A stretch of DNA of 64,000 bases, taken from assembly GCA_026874595.1 (NCBI GenBank), contig CM049307.1, positions 81,628,643 through 81,692,642 on the forward strand. The letters run 5' to 3'. Source of the DNA: Sipunculus nudus (lineage: Eukaryota; Annelida; Sipuncula; Golfingiida; Sipunculidae). A program made the position numbers and the translations under genes. The notes beneath the pieces were generated by a model that did not search any database, was not told the origin of the DNA, and was given only the letters and a program-made list of their open reading frames with translations. How positions within the stretch are numbered: position 1 is the first letter of the stretch; the number at the start of each line of letters is the position of its first letter. Positions 61,701-64,000 of the stretch are shown piece by piece.

Positions 61701-63712
61701 TGCCTTCAGCTTTCTTTTATATCTAAAATTAAAGTACACCACAGTTTTTTAAATACTGATTTCTGATCTAAAAAAATAAATAATACATTAATATACATGT
61801 ACTTCTTGATAATTGGTATATATACACTAAACTTGACAAAACATGCTTGAAAACTTACTGTGCCATACTTCTTAGACTAACTGTAACACTCTTGAAAACC
61901 TTAAAGGGGCCCAACCACCTATCTGACCATTATAAACTAAGGGTAATCCCTTGGAGCTTTATAAAAATAGGCCAGAAAATGTGGATATCACCACACACAG
62001 GTTGCTTGTTTTGTTTATATCGTGTTAATACTATTTAGGGGCCCACCAATATAATCAAAACAAATTAAACAAGGAGATCTGGCAGCAAGTCAGATAAGCC
62101 AGAGCTTTGCAAATGGCATTTTGCAATAAGTGACCTTTCCACCTTCCCATATATACAACCTACCCCCTTAGGTTACATGTTCTTCCCGTTTGTCAACATT
62201 GCTGTGTTTACAAACATGTTTTTGATAAACAAGCTCAAACATCCTTCACGAAGGCCTTATAAGAACTTTTCCCTACCAAAATTATCCTTAGATCATTAAT
62301 ATATACACAGAGGAAACCAGAAATGACATAAATTCTTTTTCCAAAGGTAGGTGAATGGGCCCCTTTAACTGTAGCTGTATTCAAATCAAATGGTGCTATT
62401 GACAATAGTACAATAATTATGGACATACAGATGTCAAAACCAAAAATCGATTATTATAATTACCTTACTAAAAAGAATGTTTACAAAAGTAGGCATATTT
62501 GACTCAATCCATTTCTAAAACAGATCTGAGCTTACACGATCCATTTCTGAACAAATTCAAAGTTCCTTATATTTTACGTGTGTGTATGATATATTATAAT
62601 AATTTGCTTACATTTTACATGTGTGTTTGTGTGTGTATGATGTATTATAATAATCTCCTTACTTTCTTCTGCAGGTTACAAATGTTGTTATAAGGATCAG
62701 TAGGATGATCCCTAGGATCCCTGCCACGAGGATCAGGGCGAGTCTGAGGTCAGACTCCATGGAGGACTCACGTGGCTCCTCTACCGCTAACTGTAACAGA
62801 AATAATAAAGTGAATAATATGTTTATCACCAAAAACATACATCTAAATGGAAGATAATCACAGATTATTCAGACTTTGACTAAAAAAATTGTCTCATAGA
62901 AATTTGACTATATACAAACATTTTTTGTTACAGTTTGATCAATAAGGTCAATAGAAAGGATCAGTAACCTGTGGATGTGTATGCATGTATGTGTATGTGT
63001 AGGTGTGTATTCAAAATGTCCCTTTTTATCTGTGCTTGTTCTTCTGTGTCTCTGCAATTGTATTTCCAAGATCTATTTATTCCATCTATAAAACAGCATA
63101 AAAACAGATATTTGTTCATATTTATGCATATCTTTAAGTCACTGAGTAATTCACTCGTGTCATTCATATATGTATGCAGTATGTATGTGTAATGCAGCTA
63201 GAAAAGGGACGCCTATGATTTCATTAATACATATGCATATGCCTGCATATGTATGCAGCAAAACAAATACTGTAGGGCTGCATGAGTTACAAGAAGTTAT
63301 CTGCCACAGGAATAACCAAACAATGAATTAAAAGTTCAGAATTTTCCCATCTGTTACATTGCAAATGCATTTTGAATCACTACCCTGAGTGATCAAAATG
63401 TGCTGCATACACATACGTATATATGTATAAATACCACATGCATACACACATATGGAATCACTCCAACAGAACATAATGTGTCAGATTTCAAGCTGCACAT
63501 GGCCATATGAAATGGCAGCTTCATTTTCATTAATATGCAGCCTTGTATCAAATAAAATCATGCACACAGAAACTGAGGGTTTCAACAAACCTGAATATCT
63601 TTGATATTTATATGAAAACCTATGTACTGACAAAGTTTCACTGACCGTAATTTCTGTGACACTGTACTGCTTGAACAGCGTATTTAGTTGCTGATAATTC
63701 CTGTCTATCAAG
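49464..63712 (-). CDS. CDH23-like: Cadherin-23-like protein, C-terminal 230 residues (gene continues to the right)
   Basis: Six exons join with matching phases: 63712-63646, 62790-62663, 61722-61682, 59372-59309, 54979-54917 and 49794-49464. The visible protein has an extracellular stretch (1-38), one transmembrane helix (about 39-61), a basic stop-transfer (CRRKYKRKLK, 62-71) and a 160-residue cytoplasmic tail. The tail has PGTNLHTYEGSNPMW (91-105) and SDAYLQAALQDHDR, both closely matching what I recall of vertebrate cadherin-23, and ends FEATEI, a class I PDZ ligand like that of cadherin-23. In vertebrates this tail binds harmonin and cadherin-23 forms the upper part of hair-cell tip links; a mechanosensory or microvillar role here is only inferred. 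The stop is TAA or equivalent at 49464-49466. The ectodomain with its cadherin repeats is outside the window. Confidence 0.82.
49795..54916 (-). other. Last intron of the cadherin-23-like gene, with a SINE
   Basis: It is AT-rich. Apart from the tRNA-derived SINE at 52799-52968, no other element or alternative exon with convincing splice sites was recognised. Confidence 0.45.
52799..52968 (-). mobile_element. tRNA-derived SINE, copy 2
   Basis: Read on the minus strand, an A-box-like gagtggtgttaaacgctg is followed by the B-box-like gggtttgatatc, then tgagagtgggttgtagt, ctggtttcctccacccctac and the end ccaccatctaagccatgg. This matches the body of the SINE at 34035-34195. Confidence 0.65.
54917..54979 (-). 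CDS. CDH23-like: Cadherin-23-like cytoplasmic exon
   Basis: The exon is 63 nt and encodes SNPMWMEKYEPAFVPADDTT. It is bounded by the acceptor tctttcccag and the donor gtgagt. The GSNPMW-type motif across the junction is a strong cadherin-23 signature. Confidence 0.83.
54980..59308 (-). other. Intron of the cadherin-23-like gene
   Basis: It contains the 29-bp duplication at 57078-57135, a run of gtgatca/catgtgac words at 57360-57480, and a dispersed repeat at about 58110-58480 with three TCAAGGTCA words. No other exon is evident. Confidence 0.4.
57078..57135 (+). repeat. 29-bp perfect tandem duplication
   Basis: The unit acttaaatagtgatcatatg-tgtggtgca starts at 57078 and again at 57107. Confidence 0.9.
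59309..59372 (-). CDS. CDH23-like: Cadherin-23-like cytoplasmic exon
   Basis: The exon is 64 nt and encodes SKDHDLNHVQVPGTNLHTYE. It is bounded by the acceptor gtattttcag and the donor gtaagt. Confidence 0.82.
59868..60425 (+). mobile_element. Dispersed short element, family B copy 2
   Basis: It starts accctgcgcaaagcgagggt and ends gggtttgcgtccccatatct. The word order matches the copy at 16620-17075 in the same orientation. It has a G-run near 60219-60236 and a TGACGTCA at 60160-60167. It lies in a cadherin intron. Confidence 0.55.
61682..61722 (-). CDS. CDH23-like: Cadherin-23-like micro-exon, juxtamembrane
   Basis: This 41-nt exon encodes YKRKLKAATAMAF. It has the acceptor ttaattttag and the donor gtaagt, and both phases fit its neighbours. 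Such short juxtamembrane exons are easily missed by prediction programs. Confidence 0.78.
61901..62368. mobile_element. piggyBac-like MITE with TTAA target site
   Basis: It begins ttaaaggggcccaaccacct and ends aggtgaatgggcccctttaa; the ends are inverted repeats of about 20 bp beginning at a duplicated TTAA. TTAA duplication is the hallmark of piggyBac-type transposition. An internal aggggcccacc near 62037 repeats the terminal word, so an older nested end may be present. There is no transposase ORF. It lies between two cadherin exons. Confidence 0.75.
62663..62790 (-). CDS. CDH23-like: Cadherin-23-like exon encoding the transmembrane helix
   Basis: The exon is 128 nt with the acceptor tctgttacag and the donor gtaagg. 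It encodes LAVEEPRESSMESDLR, the helix ALILVAGILGIILLILI, then TTFVTCRR. Confidence 0.82.
62791..63645 (-). other. Intron of the cadherin-23-like gene
   Basis: This AT-rich intron has gtatgtgtatgtgtagg-type short repeats near 62970-63010 and nothing else recognisable. Confidence 0.45.
63646..63712 (-). CDS. CDH23-like: Cadherin-23-like exon, membrane-proximal extracellular part
   Basis: The exon is 67 nt between the acceptor tctgtttcag and the donor gtcagt. It encodes LIDRNYQQLNTLFKQYSVTE and then IT. The frame is set by the next exon, which must start between codons to give the transmembrane helix. In cadherin-23 this position corresponds to the membrane-adjacent domain after the last cadherin repeat. 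Confidence 0.6.
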
Positions 63713-64000
63713 CTGAAACAGATTAAATACTTCATTCGAATTGACCATCATAAAAACATTTTACATTTTAAAATATATTAAACAGACTGGCACTGCAGGC
63801 CAATTCAGCCAAAAATGAATACATTTATAATTTCAATTTCATATGGATAAAATTTTAAAATGTTATGGTAATGTAGCTGAAAGCACCAAGTGCTTAGTAA
63901 TTATGTTTAAAAGATACATCTTAAAATCTATTCTAAAAAATCATATTGTAATTTTCTGTGAAATTCCTGCAAATTTCCAGACGTTTACAGATATTTCAAA

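Overview
This window reads as the nuclear genome of an animal, most likely a bivalve mollusc. It is AT-rich. Three protein-coding genes are split by introns of 1 to 5 kb. The rest is filled with short non-autonomous elements carrying internal tandem repeats, a style familiar from bivalve 'pearl'-type elements. The mollusc assignment is an inference from repeat style and gene structure. There are no operons, CRISPR arrays, rRNA or tRNA genes, and most open frames are chance openings in AT-rich or repeat DNA.

Gene layout. (1) 169-7579, plus strand: the 3' part of a gene for a DUF3987-family P-loop protein, in four exons with matching splice phases. It carries one apparent +1 frameshift near 3348 and is followed by a 3' UTR holding a ~1.1 kb minisatellite, with a good poly(A) signal at 9406. 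(2) 18498-21112, minus strand: a complete cold-shock-domain gene of the CARHSP1 (CRHSP-24) type, 144 residues in three coding exons, with one or two possible 5' untranslated exons (23187 and 25998). Its best distal poly(A) signal is at 12073-12078, which would make the 3' UTR ~6.4 kb. Genes 1 and 2 are therefore convergent. (3) 49464-63712, minus strand: the 3' end of a cadherin-23-like gene: membrane-proximal stretch, transmembrane helix, cytoplasmic tail and a C-terminal PDZ ligand. Its many cadherin repeats lie beyond the right edge.

Between genes 2 and 3 (about 26-47 kb) the DNA is almost all repeats: duplicated GGGCCC/CCATGG-rich segments, a recent 897-bp tandem duplication, a 234-bp tandem array, a tRNA-derived SINE, a Mutator-like MITE with 9-bp target duplications, a decayed jockey/CR1-like LINE enclosed by inverted arrays of perfect palindromes, a 2-kb element with ~260-bp inverted ends built of AGATCT/GATCGC words, and long (TA)n tracts. 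Weak promoter-like or first-exon-like signals occur at 26.0-26.4, 29.2-29.7 and 46.5 kb.

The genes show no sign of working together; they look like unrelated neighbours. The most interesting points are the intron-bearing DUF3987 gene, the palindrome arrays around the LINE remnant, the repeat-borne nuclear-receptor-like sites, and the RFX-like cluster downstream of the cadherin stop codon.
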